Shown here in pieces: positions 1 through 6,253 of a DNA stretch of 6,571 nucleotides (within the stretch, counting starts at the first letter, position 1; the number at the start of each line of letters is the position of its first letter). Origin of the DNA: Deltaproteobacteria bacterium RIFCSPLOWO2_02_56_12 (GTDB lineage Bacteria > Desulfobacterota > Binatia > UBA9968); contig MGRY01000068.1 of the NCBI GenBank assembly GCA_001799045.1, positions 1 to 6,571 of the forward strand, in the 5' to 3' direction. Under the pieces are notes generated by a model. That model was not told the origin of the DNA. It saw only the letters and a program-made list of their open reading frames with translations, and did no database searches. Position numbers and translations under genes: made by a program.

Positions 1-338
1 AAGGGATCAGCTTAGAAAAGGTTTTTTTTGCGCGCAATCCGAAGAGCGCGCTCAAGCTGGGACAGGCCCGTGGCGTGGCATTGCTGGCTGCGGCAGAAAA
101 GCGCATTGCGATCCACGAATACAGCTCCGCCGAGATCAAACTGGCCGTTGTTGGTTACGGTCAGGCCACTAAAGAGCAGGTGCAGAAAATGATCGCTTCG
201 CTGCTCCACCTGTCGGGAAAGATCCCTGGCGATGCTGCCGATGCCCTGGCTGCCGCCATCTGTTATCTTCATCAAAGCGATTTTCATGCCCGGATCATGG
301 GGGCATTGCCTGCGGCTGGGCGAGAACTGCGTCGATAG
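1..338 (+). CDS. ruvC: Crossover junction endodeoxyribonuclease RuvC, C-terminal part (5' end outside window)
   Basis: RuvC is the metal-dependent nuclease that resolves Holliday junctions, working with RuvAB in recombination and repair. The reading frame is open from base 3 to the TAG at 336-338, giving 111 residues, against about 170 for a whole RuvC. The visible part starts at the second catalytic acid (E in SLEKVFFARN, bases 15-17, equivalent to E. coli E66) and contains the conserved SALKLGQARG segment. It then reaches the DAAD motif, whose two aspartates (bases 231-233 and 240-242) match E. coli D138 and D141. The first catalytic aspartate near the N-terminus lies outside the window. 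No disruption is seen, so this is a normal gene cut by the window edge. It is followed by ruvA and ruvB on the same strand, the usual resolvasome grouping. Confidence 0.96.
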   Translation, partial: GISLEKVFFARNPKSALKLGQARGVALLAAAEKRIAIHEYSSAEIKLAVVGYGQATKEQVQKMIASLLHLSGKIPGDAADALAAAICYLHQSDFHARIMGALPAAGRELRR

Positions 339-342
339 AAGA

Positions 343-431
343 TCGTTATTAGTTATTCGCTATGCGACCTTGCCCCTCCACAATGATAACCAATCGCGAG
401 TCAACGAGTAACCAGTAACGAATAACGAAAA
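343..431. repeat. Inverted array of degenerate heptamers filling the ruvC-ruvA gap
   Basis: The gap carries 7-bp units in opposite orientations. The left side reads TCGTTAT, TAGTTAT, TCGCTAT at 343-363. The right side reads AACGAGT, AACCAGT, AACGAAT, AACGAAA at 403-430, with looser units before it (AACCAAT at 388-394). The left arm 343-362 matches the reverse complement of 409-428 at 16 of 20 positions, so the RNA could form an imperfect stem with a large loop. The last unit ends one base before the ruvA ATG, leaving no purine-rich ribosome binding site. The pattern resembles short tandem heptamer repeats known from cyanobacteria and other bacterial intergenic regions. Its function is unknown. 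Confidence 0.6.
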
Positions 432-1016
432 ATGATTGCCAAGATTAACGGGACACTTGAGCGCAAGGTCCCCGGCGAAGTGATCATTAATGTAGGGGGA
501 GTGGGATATCAGGTTTTTATTCCCCTCAGCGTTTTTTACCGCTTGCCAGAGGTGGGAGGAGCTGTCAATCTTTACATTCACACCCATCTCAGAGAAGACG
601 CTCTCCAGCTCTTCGGTTTTCTGGAACATGAGGAAAAACAGGTCTTTCTCTCCCTGAACAGCGTCACGGGGATCGGACCGAAACTGGCGATCAATATCCT
701 CTCCGGAATTCCGGCGGAGGAGCTGGCGCGCGCGCTCAAAGAAGGGGACCAGCCACGGCTTGTTTCGATCCCTGGAGTAGGGAAAAAACTTGCCGAGCGG
801 ATGATCGTGGAGCTTAGGGACAAGTTCCTGACGATGCCCGCGGAGGAGATGGGCCGGAGCGACGGCTCCCAGCCGATGCGCGACGCGATTTCAGCGCTGG
901 TGAATCTAGGCTATCGCCAAGGGGACGCGGAAAAAAGCGTGCGCGAGATAACACGGAATGGGGAGAAAACGCTGGCGGAGGTGCTGAAGGAGGCATTACG
1001 GAGACTTAGTCAATGA
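432..1016 (+). CDS. ruvA: Holliday junction branch migration protein RuvA
   Basis: RuvA binds four-way junctions as a tetramer and loads the RuvB motors that drive branch migration. The 194-residue product has the normal family length and three-domain order. The OB-fold domain (about 1-62) includes the acidic pin REDALQLFGF, with E55 and D56 as in E. coli. Two helix-hairpin-helix DNA-binding motifs follow: TGIGPKLAINIL at about 79-90 and IPGVGKKLAERMIVEL at about 113-128. A flexible linker around 133-147 leads to the C-terminal RuvB-contacting domain (about 148-194, ISALVNLGYRQGDAEKSV). ATG 432 is the first usable start because an in-frame TAA lies at 423-425. No Shine-Dalgarno is visible, since a heptamer repeat array runs right up to the start codon. 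The gene lies between ruvC and ruvB. Confidence 0.98.
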   Translation: MIAKINGTLERKVPGEVIINVGGVGYQVFIPLSVFYRLPEVGGAVNLYIHTHLREDALQLFGFLEHEEKQVFLSLNSVTGIGPKLAINILSGIPAEELARALKEGDQPRLVSIPGVGKKLAERMIVELRDKFLTMPAEEMGRSDGSQPMRDAISALVNLGYRQGDAEKSVREITRNGEKTLAEVLKEALRRLSQ

Positions 1017-1085
1017 CAATTGCAAATTGCAAAATGAAAAATGGAAAATTAAAAATTTGCACTTTGCACTTTGCTTTTTGCATTG
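1017..1085. repeat. AT-rich inverted heptamer array (imperfect palindrome) filling the ruvA-ruvB gap
   Basis: This begins at the base after the ruvA stop. The left arm is built of AATTGCA, AATTGCA, AAATGAA, AAATGGA units (1018-1045). The right arm is TTGCACT, TTGCACT, TTGCTTT, TTGCATT (1057-1084). Left arm 1017-1050 aligns to the reverse complement of 1053-1085 with about 26 of 33 matches and one gap, so the whole gap could fold into one long hairpin with a very small loop. The composition is far more AT-rich than the flanking genes. The heptamer sequence differs from the one in the ruvC-ruvA gap, but the design is the same: two converging arrays ending just before a start codon. Confidence 0.65.
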
Positions 1086-1095
1086 AACGGTGAAT

Positions 1096-2133
1096 ATGGA
1101 TCCCCAGCAGATCACTCCTATCAGGACCGACGAAGATCTAAAGTACGAAGTCAATCTCCGCCCCCGTGCCTTCGAAGAATATCTCGGTCAGGAGCAGGTT
1201 AAAGAAAATCTCAAAGTAGCCATTGCCGCCGCGCGCGGACGGAAAGACGTCCTGGATCACCTGCTCTTTCACGGCCCGCCCGGTTTAGGGAAGACCTCGC
1301 TCGCCTATATCATTGCGCGCGAGATGGGGGTGAACATTAAGGCCACTTCCGGACCGGTGGTCGAAAGGCCCGGGGATCTAGCAGCGCTGCTGACGAATCT
1401 GGAAGAAGGGGACATCCTTTTTATCGACGAGATTCACCGGCTGAATCATGTCGTGGAAGAAGTCCTTTACCCGGCCATGGAGGACTATCAGATCGATCTC
1501 ATGATCGGCCAGGGGCCTTCGGCGAGATCCATCAAGCTGGATCTTAAGCGCTTCACGCTGATCGGCGCGACGACGCGCTCCGGACTCCTGACCTCTCCGC
1601 TGCGGAATCGCTTTGGGGCGATCTTTCGCCTGGACTTTTATTCGGCCGAGACGTTGGCCCGGATCTTGAGTCGCTCCGCCTCCATCCTGGGCGTGAGCGG
1701 GGATGACGCAGGGCTGGCGGAAATTGCCCGCCGCTCCCGCGGCACGCCGAGGATCGCCAACCGGCTGCTGCGCAGGGTGAGGGACTACGCGCAAGTTAAG
1801 GCCGGAGGGGTCATAACAAAGCAGGTTACCGAAGAGGCTTTAAAGATGTTGGAAGTGGATCCCATGGGCTTTGATAAAATGGATACGTTATTGCTGCTAA
1901 CGTTGATTGACAAGTTTTCCGGCGGGCCTGTGGGAGTAGAAACCCTGGCGGCCGCCATTGGCGAGGAGAAGGACACGATCGAGGATGTTTATGAGCCGTT
2001 TCTGATCCAGGCGGGATTTCTGCACCGCACCCCCAGGGGGCGGGTGGCAACCTCTCTGGCCTATGAGCATTTTGGCCGTAAGAAGGGAGCCGAACTTGCG
2101 GCGGGGCCCAAGAAGCAGGAGAGTCTGTTCTAG
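1096..2133 (+). CDS. ruvB: Holliday junction branch migration ATPase RuvB
   Basis: RuvB is the hexameric AAA+ motor that pulls DNA through the RuvA-bound junction using ATP. From ATG 1096 the product has 345 residues (E. coli 336). Motifs in order are Walker A GPPGLGKT at about 60-67, Walker B FIDEIH at about 109-114, sensor 1 IGATTR at about 156-161, and SPLRNRFG at about 167-174 with the arginine-finger position at R172. The C-terminal winged-helix DNA-binding domain carries GGPVGVETLAAAIGEE and a run ending FLHRTPRGRVAT. A GTG at 1090 would add two residues and cannot be excluded; neither start has a clear Shine-Dalgarno, because an AT-rich heptamer palindrome ends at 1085. It is co-directional with ruvC and ruvA and very probably in the same operon. 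All catalytic motifs are intact. Confidence 0.98.
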   Translation: MDPQQITPIRTDEDLKYEVNLRPRAFEEYLGQEQVKENLKVAIAAARGRKDVLDHLLFHGPPGLGKTSLAYIIAREMGVNIKATSGPVVERPGDLAALLTNLEEGDILFIDEIHRLNHVVEEVLYPAMEDYQIDLMIGQGPSARSIKLDLKRFTLIGATTRSGLLTSPLRNRFGAIFRLDFYSAETLARILSRSASILGVSGDDAGLAEIARRSRGTPRIANRLLRRVRDYAQVKAGGVITKQVTEEALKMLEVDPMGFDKMDTLLLLTLIDKFSGGPVGVETLAAAIGEEKDTIEDVYEPFLIQAGFLHRTPRGRVATSLAYEHFGRKKGAELAAGPKKQESLF

Positions 2134-2162
2134 CTGCCTGCTCATCAGCCTGATTTTATCCC

Positions 2163-2191
2163 TTGTCCTTTATCTCTTGAGGAGGTAAAAT
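2163..2191 (+). promoter_or_regulatory. Candidate sigma-70-type promoter before the histidine kinase gene
   Basis: TTGTCC (2163-2168, 4 of 6 to the -35 consensus) and TAAAAT (2186-2191, 5 of 6 to the -10 consensus) are separated by 17 bp, the optimal spacing. Transcription would start near 2198, leaving a leader of under 20 bases that excludes the Shine-Dalgarno at 2179-2186. It would let the kinase-LpxC-DUF2203 cluster be expressed separately from ruvCAB. This is only a pattern match in an AT-richer gap, so it remains tentative. Confidence 0.3.
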
Positions 2192-2211
2192 CTAACGGTT
2201 TTTCACCTCTT
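2180..2211 (+). promoter_or_regulatory. Hairpin containing a consensus Shine-Dalgarno, 30 nt before the kinase start
   Basis: GAGGAGGT at 2179-2186 is a near-perfect Shine-Dalgarno. Bases 2180-2186 (AGGAGGT) pair with 2205-2211 (ACCTCTT) through six Watson-Crick pairs and one G-U. After an A-C mismatch, three further A-U pairs can form. The nearest possible start of the kinase gene is GTG 2217, since TAA at 2211-2213 closes the frame, so the linear spacing of 30 nt is too long for normal initiation. Folding would shorten the distance but bury the Shine-Dalgarno. It could be a translation-control element on transcripts read through from ruvB, or a chance pairing. No T-tract follows, so it is not an intrinsic terminator. 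Confidence 0.3.
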
Positions 2212-2216
2212 AATCG

Positions 2217-4460
2217 GTGCTCAAAAGCATGGAATCAACGGATACCCCCAAGACACTGGAAGATAGGCTGAGGCACGAAGAGGCCGTGCGGAGAAAAAGG
2301 GAAGGGCTGGTGATCCTGATCACCACCCTGATGGTGCTCCTTTTCGCCTTCTTCGAGGTGCAGCTTCCGGAGGTGTCGACAGAATCTTCGCTTAGCGGCA
2401 ACATCGGCTTTTTTCTCCTTCTCAATATCAACATCATTTTACTGATCCTGCTGGTTTTTCTCGTTGTGCGAAACCTCGTGAAGCTCATCTTCGATAGGAA
2501 AAGGCGTATTCTCGGCTCTCGTCTTCGGGTCCGTCTGGTGATCGCCTTCATCGCCCTGTCGCTGGTTCCGACTTTGCTCCTCTTCTTTATCGCAGGCGGG
2601 TTTGTGACGCGCTCCTTTGAGAGGTTGTTGGATGTCCAGGTGGAGAACGCGCTGCAAGGATCTCTGGAGATCGGCCAGACGTACTATCAAAATTCCGCCA
2701 ACAACGCCCTTTTCTATGCCCGGCAGGTGAGTCAGCGGATCACCCAGGAGGGGCTCTTTGACTCCCAACGGGTCGGCGAGCTCAAGGAATTCATCCAGGC
2801 CAAGCAGCGCGAGTACAATCTGGGGACCGTTGAAGTATTTTCTCCCGACCGTCAGCTCCTCGTCGTGGCCTTCAACGATCAGGTGCCGACCGGGGTGACG
2901 ATTAAACCGGATTCCGATTTTCTCAATCGCGCGCTGCGCGGCTTGGAGGTTACCCAAACCCAGGCCTTCGGGGAGGGGGACATCATCCGTGGAGGGGTTC
3001 CTGTCTACAGCAGCGACCGCAAGATTTTGGGGACCGTGGTGGTCGATTACTACGTGCCCAAGAGCATCTCGAAGCGGGCGCTCCAGATATCGCGCTCCTA
3101 CGAGGAGCACAAGCACCTCACGATCCTGAAGAAACCGGTCAAAAACAGTTATATCTTGACGCTGCTGTTGATCACCCTGGTGATTATTTTCTCCGCGACC
3201 TGGTTCGGCCTTTATCTCGCCAAGGGGATTACCGTCCCTATCCAAAGGCTGGCAGAGGGGACCCACGAGGTGGCCCACGGCAATTGGGATTATCAGATCG
3301 AGGCTAGCGGGGACGACGAGATCGGGACTCTGGTCGATTCCTTCAACCAGATGACGCGGGATTTGAAGCAAATCAACCTGGAGGTCGATCGCCGGGGCCG
3401 CTACATGGAGACCCTCCTGGCCAACATCACGGCAGGGGTGATCTCTGTGGATCCTACCGGGAGTGTAACGACGATAAACAAGACCGCAGTCCAGATGTTA
3501 GGAGTGAAGACGGAACAGGTCCTGGGAAAAAATTACGGTGAGGCTTTCCAGTCAGAGCCCCTCAGGGTCATGCGGGAGATCATCCAGCATGTCAGGGGTA
3601 GGGCGAGCGTGGAACGGGAGGTCAAGATAATGCTTCCCGATCAGATACTCACCGTTGTGGCGACGGCAGCCACGCTGAGAGGCGACGAGGGGAATATTCT
3701 GGGGATCATGGTATTTCTCGAGGATATTACCCAGATCCAAAAGGTTCAAAGAATGGAGGCGTGGCGCGAGGTGGCGCGGAGAATCGCCCACGAGATTAAA
3801 AACCCCCTGACTCCGATCCAGCTTTCCGCTGAGCGTCTGAGGAAAAGGTACGCGAAGCTGCTGGAAGGGAACGGGGCCATCCTGGACAAATGCACCTCGA
3901 CCATCATCAAGCAGGTCGAGGAGCTGAAAAACCTGGTAAACGAGTTCTCTCAATTTGCCCGCCTTCCTGCCGCCGAACTCACGCCCAACGATCTTAACGA
4001 GGTCGTGAAAGAGGCGCTCTTTCTATTCAAGGAAGGGCACCGAGGGATCAATTTCCAGTTTCAGCGGGAAGAACTTCCGCCTCTCGAACTGGACCGGGAC
4101 CAGATCAAGCGGGCGCTGATAAACCTTTTGGATAATGCGGTGGCTGCGGTAGAGGAAAAGGGGGAGATAAAGATTTCAACGGTCTATAACTCTTCATCAG
4201 GGATTGTTCAGTTGGAGGTGGCGGATGATGGTTGCGGACTTGCGCCCGAAGTCCGGGCAAGGGTTTTTGAACCCTACTTTTCCACCAAAAAGGATGGAAC
4301 CGGTTTGGGATTAGCGATTGTGAGTGCGATTGTGGCCGATCATCGGGGCTACATCCGGGTGCGGCCGAATGAGCCTAAAGGCACCCGATTTATTATCGAA
4401 TTGCCCGTGCCGGATCAGGCCGATTTCCAGGAAATAAGAAGGAAGGCGGCCTATTCTTAG
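2217..4460 (+). CDS. NtrY-like membrane sensor histidine kinase
   Basis: This 747-residue inner-membrane kinase has the NtrY layout. Three N-terminal transmembrane segments (about 31-48, 63-84, 106-129) are followed by an extracytoplasmic Cache/PAS-like sensor region (about 130-310, with RGGVPVYSSDRKILGTVVVDYYVP near its end). A fourth transmembrane segment (about 311-334) leads to HAMP (about 335-388), PAS (about 392-505), the dimerisation/phosphoacceptor domain and the ATPase domain. The H-box RRIAHEIKNPLTP places the phosphorylated histidine at H525. The N-box is INLLDNA (N636, N640), G1 is DDGCGL (670-675), the F-box is VFEPYFST and G2 is GTGLGLA (694-700), so the kinase looks active. GTG 2217 is the most upstream start; ATG 2229 is a good alternative. 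The partner is presumably the receiver-LpxC protein that starts 21 bp downstream. The signal it senses cannot be read from the sequence. Confidence 0.93.
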   Translation: MLKSMESTDTPKTLEDRLRHEEAVRRKREGLVILITTLMVLLFAFFEVQLPEVSTESSLSGNIGFFLLLNINIILLILLVFLVVRNLVKLIFDRKRRILGSRLRVRLVIAFIALSLVPTLLLFFIAGGFVTRSFERLLDVQVENALQGSLEIGQTYYQNSANNALFYARQVSQRITQEGLFDSQRVGELKEFIQAKQREYNLGTVEVFSPDRQLLVVAFNDQVPTGVTIKPDSDFLNRALRGLEVTQTQAFGEGDIIRGGVPVYSSDRKILGTVVVDYYVPKSISKRALQISRSYEEHKHLTILKKPVKNSYILTLLLITLVIIFSATWFGLYLAKGITVPIQRLAEGTHEVAHGNWDYQIEASGDDEIGTLVDSFNQMTRDLKQINLEVDRRGRYMETLLANITAGVISVDPTGSVTTINKTAVQMLGVKTEQVLGKNYGEAFQSEPLRVMREIIQHVRGRASVEREVKIMLPDQILTVVATAATLRGDEGNILGIMVFLEDITQIQKVQRMEAWREVARRIAHEIKNPLTPIQLSAERLRKRYAKLLEGNGAILDKCTSTIIKQVEELKNLVNEFSQFARLPAAELTPNDLNEVVKEALFLFKEGHRGINFQFQREELPPLELDRDQIKRALINLLDNAVAAVEEKGEIKISTVYNSSSGIVQLEVADDGCGLAPEVRARVFEPYFSTKKDGTGLGLAIVSAIVADHRGYIRVRPNEPKGTRFIIELPVPDQADFQEIRRKAAYS

Positions 4461-4472
4461 CGGGTTTGGTTT

Positions 4473-4479
4473 GGAGGGG
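4473..4479 (+). promoter_or_regulatory. Ribosome binding site of the receiver-LpxC gene
   Basis: GGAGGGG lies just before GTG 4482, with the GGAGG core ending 4 nt before the start codon. It is the clearest Shine-Dalgarno in a usable place in this window and supports GTG 4482, and therefore the receiver domain, as the true beginning of this protein. Confidence 0.6.
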
Positions 4480-4481
4480 AA

Positions 4482-5777
4482 GTGAGGGAGAAATCGGCGG
4501 AGACAACGATCCTCGTGGTGGACGACGAGGAAGGGATTCGGGAATCTGTCCGGGAAGTTCTGAGCGACGAAGGCTATCGTGTCCTTGAGGCGTCTGATGG
4601 GACCAGAGTCCTGGATATGATTCGTGCGGAGCGGCCCCGTCTGGTTCTTCTGGATATCTGGATGCCCCAGGTGGATGGGATCGGCCTTCTCAAAGAGATC
4701 AAGGACCAGGAGCCCGAAGTCAATGTGATTATGATCTCGGGCCATGGCAATATCCATACGGCAGTGACGGCCACCAAGCTGGGGGCGTTTGACTTCATCG
4801 AAAAACCTCTCTCCTTGGATGGGTTACTCTTGACCGTCCGGCGCGCCCTCGGAGAGTCTCCTCCCATGAGGGGAGAGAGCGGGAAGCCCAAGGCCGGCAA
4901 AGGCAAGCGCCGTTCCCGGGGGACGGCCCGCACGGCGGCGCCGGCGCAGAGCTTAAAACAGAAGACGCTGAAGAAGAGCGTAGTGATTTCCGGCCAGGGG
5001 CTCCATTCCGGAATTAAGACCGGCGTCATCCTCCATCCGCTCCCTCCTAACAGCGGGGTTTTATTCAGCGGCATCTCGGCCGACACCAGTGTGCCTGCCC
5101 ATGTAGATTATGTCGGCTCGACCGGTTACGCCACCTCGCTTCGCGGCAAAGGCATTGTGGTCGGCACCGTGGAGCATTTTCTCGCCGTGCTTCATAGTTA
5201 CGGGATCTCTAATTTGCTGGTCAAGATGCAAGGCGAGATCCCTATCATGGATGGCTCCGCCCTGGAATTTTGCCATTTGATCGAGGAGGGGGGAATACAG
5301 GAACAGGAAGAAGAGTGGTCTGAAATCGTTATTGACAGGACTTATCGGATCGATCAAAAAAACGGTGAGTCCATCAGCATCGAATCTTCGGATACCTTTG
5401 GAGTCCGCTATGTCCTCAACTACCCGAAACCGGTAGGGGTACAGGAACATACCTATATCTTCAGGGGCCCGGATACCTTTAAAGAGGAAATCGCCCCGGC
5501 GCGAACTTTCGGATTTCTCAAGGATATCGAAAAACTGGAAAAGCTCGGATTGGTGAACGGAGGAAGACTCAGTAATTGCATTCTGATGGATGACGAGAAG
5601 ATCCTCAACACCGAGCTCCGGTTCGCCGACGAGTTTGCGCGTCACAAGATTCTCGATATCATCGGCGACTTTTATCTCCTGGGGCGACCGATCCGCGGCA
5701 TGATTACGGCCCGCATGACCGGTCATTCAGACAACATCGCCCTGCTGCGAGAGATCAGAAAGGGCATGGGCCTGTGA
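4482..5777 (+). CDS. lpxC: Fusion of an NtrX-type receiver domain to LpxC (UDP-3-O-acyl-GlcNAc deacetylase)
   Basis: The C-terminal part, about residues 158-431, is a full LpxC, the zinc deacetylase that commits UDP-3-O-acyl-GlcNAc to lipid A synthesis in the cytoplasm. It opens with LKQKTLKKSVVISGQGLHSG. VEHFLAVLHSYGISN supplies E231 and zinc ligand H232, and IPIMDGSALEF follows. ARTFGF holds T342. RHKILDIIGD supplies H388, K389 and D392, and GHSDN supplies H415. All known catalytic and zinc positions are kept, and the length fits short LpxCs such as that of Aquifex. Residues about 8-122 are a complete receiver: acidic pair D14/D15, phosphoacceptor D58 in LLDIWMP, S86 and K108. The signature MISGHGNI...GAFDFIEKP is characteristic of NtrX. 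The AAA+ sigma-54 and DNA-binding domains of NtrX are absent; a basic, probably disordered linker (123-157) joins the two halves. The NtrY-like kinase upstream is the likely phosphodonor, which is inference. Confidence 0.95.
   Translation: MREKSAETTILVVDDEEGIRESVREVLSDEGYRVLEASDGTRVLDMIRAERPRLVLLDIWMPQVDGIGLLKEIKDQEPEVNVIMISGHGNIHTAVTATKLGAFDFIEKPLSLDGLLLTVRRALGESPPMRGESGKPKAGKGKRRSRGTARTAAPAQSLKQKTLKKSVVISGQGLHSGIKTGVILHPLPPNSGVLFSGISADTSVPAHVDYVGSTGYATSLRGKGIVVGTVEHFLAVLHSYGISNLLVKMQGEIPIMDGSALEFCHLIEEGGIQEQEEEWSEIVIDRTYRIDQKNGESISIESSDTFGVRYVLNYPKPVGVQEHTYIFRGPDTFKEEIAPARTFGFLKDIEKLEKLGLVNGGRLSNCILMDDEKILNTELRFADEFARHKILDIIGDFYLLGRPIRGMITARMTGHSDNIALLREIRKGMGL
4851..4876 (+). promoter_or_regulatory. 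Possible internal translation start in the receiver-LpxC linker
   Basis: An in-frame ATG at 4866-4868 (residue M129) follows GGAGAG at 4851-4856 with 9-nt spacing. Initiation there would give a 303-residue LpxC lacking the receiver, close to the 305 residues of E. coli LpxC. The ATG sits in the loop of a possible 7-bp stem (4857-4863 with 4870-4876, one G-U pair). It may be coincidental, because purine-rich stretches are common in this linker. Confidence 0.2.
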
Positions 5778-5803
5778 TGCCCCCCCTGGAAAGTTGGTAG
5801 AGG

Positions 5804-6253
5804 ATGGCCTCCGCTCAAGTCTTCCCCCGTCTCTTTACCGTGGATGAGGCCAACGACCTCCTTCCGGCTTTGCGGCCTCTGGTAAAGCAGATTTTCGACC
5901 ACCTGGAATTTTTGCGCAAGAAAAGCGAGGCGGTGATCCGCGGAGGACAGCTTTCCCCCAACAGCCCGGATCTGATGGAGCGGCTGCAAGAAAATGACGC
6001 CGTTGCGCGTCTGATCCATCAGGTAAAGGGCCTGGTGGAAGAGATCAATAGTTACGGTTGTGTCAGTAAGGGCGTGGAGCAGGGGTTGGTGGATTTTCCC
6101 TGCATGTTAGGAGGAGAGATCGTCTTTCTCTGCTGGCGCTACGGCGAGGAGAGTGTGGGCTACTGGCATCGCATCGAAGACGGTTTCGCTGGCCGCAGAC
6201 CCCTGCTCGATGCCGATGAGGGCGATGGGAACGGGAACATCTCCTACCATTGA
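5804..6253 (+). CDS. DUF2203 family protein of unknown function
   Basis: This 149-residue soluble protein has no signal peptide or membrane segment. It begins with the family's FTVDEANDLLPALRPLV motif (about 11-27), continues as a helical, probably coiled-coil region (about 21-84), and ends with the diagnostic block GLVDFPCMLGGEIVFLCW (about 94-111) followed by YWHRIEDGFAGRRPL (about 120-134). The function of DUF2203 is not established. The conserved aromatic and histidine residues in YWH and the GFAGRRPL turn could form a binding site, but that is a guess. ATG 5804 follows the lpxC stop by 26 bp; a weak GGAAAG at 5788-5793 may be its ribosome binding site. It is probably the last gene of the kinase-LpxC operon, and its final codons form the 5' arm of the terminator. 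Length and motifs look complete. Confidence 0.88.
   Translation: MASAQVFPRLFTVDEANDLLPALRPLVKQIFDHLEFLRKKSEAVIRGGQLSPNSPDLMERLQENDAVARLIHQVKGLVEEINSYGCVSKGVEQGLVDFPCMLGGEIVFLCWRYGEESVGYWHRIEDGFAGRRPLLDADEGDGNGNISYH

Noticed and set aside
343..431. CRISPR array in the ruvC-ruvA gap
   Set aside because: The units are only 7 bp, degenerate, contiguous and inverted, with no unique spacers and no cas genes.
1017..1085. Intrinsic terminator between ruvA and ruvB
   Set aside because: The stem is AT-rich and lacks a GC-rich core followed by a T-tract, and ruvB directly follows as an expected operon member.
1378..1794. 138-codon minus-strand open frame inside ruvB
   Set aside because: It is fully antisense to the conserved ATPase core of RuvB, without a ribosome binding site or recognisable motifs.
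2439..3371. 310-codon open frame on the minus strand inside the kinase gene
   Set aside because: It is antisense to the transmembrane, sensor and HAMP regions of a clearly recognisable kinase. Its product is low-complexity with no family motifs; it is a shadow of codon bias.
4845..4955. Receiver-LpxC junction as a sequencing frameshift or a missed gene boundary
   Set aside because: Both domains are in the same frame with no stop, and the receiver ends at its natural last helix. LpxC begins at its natural first strand, separated by a typical linker. No remnant of AAA+ or helix-turn-helix sequence is visible. An assembly deletion cannot be fully excluded without reads.
4482..5777. Annotation of this gene as ntrX
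   Set aside because: Only the receiver is NtrX-like. The GAFTGA-bearing sigma-54 interaction domain and the DNA-binding domain are absent, so it is not expected to act as a transcription factor.
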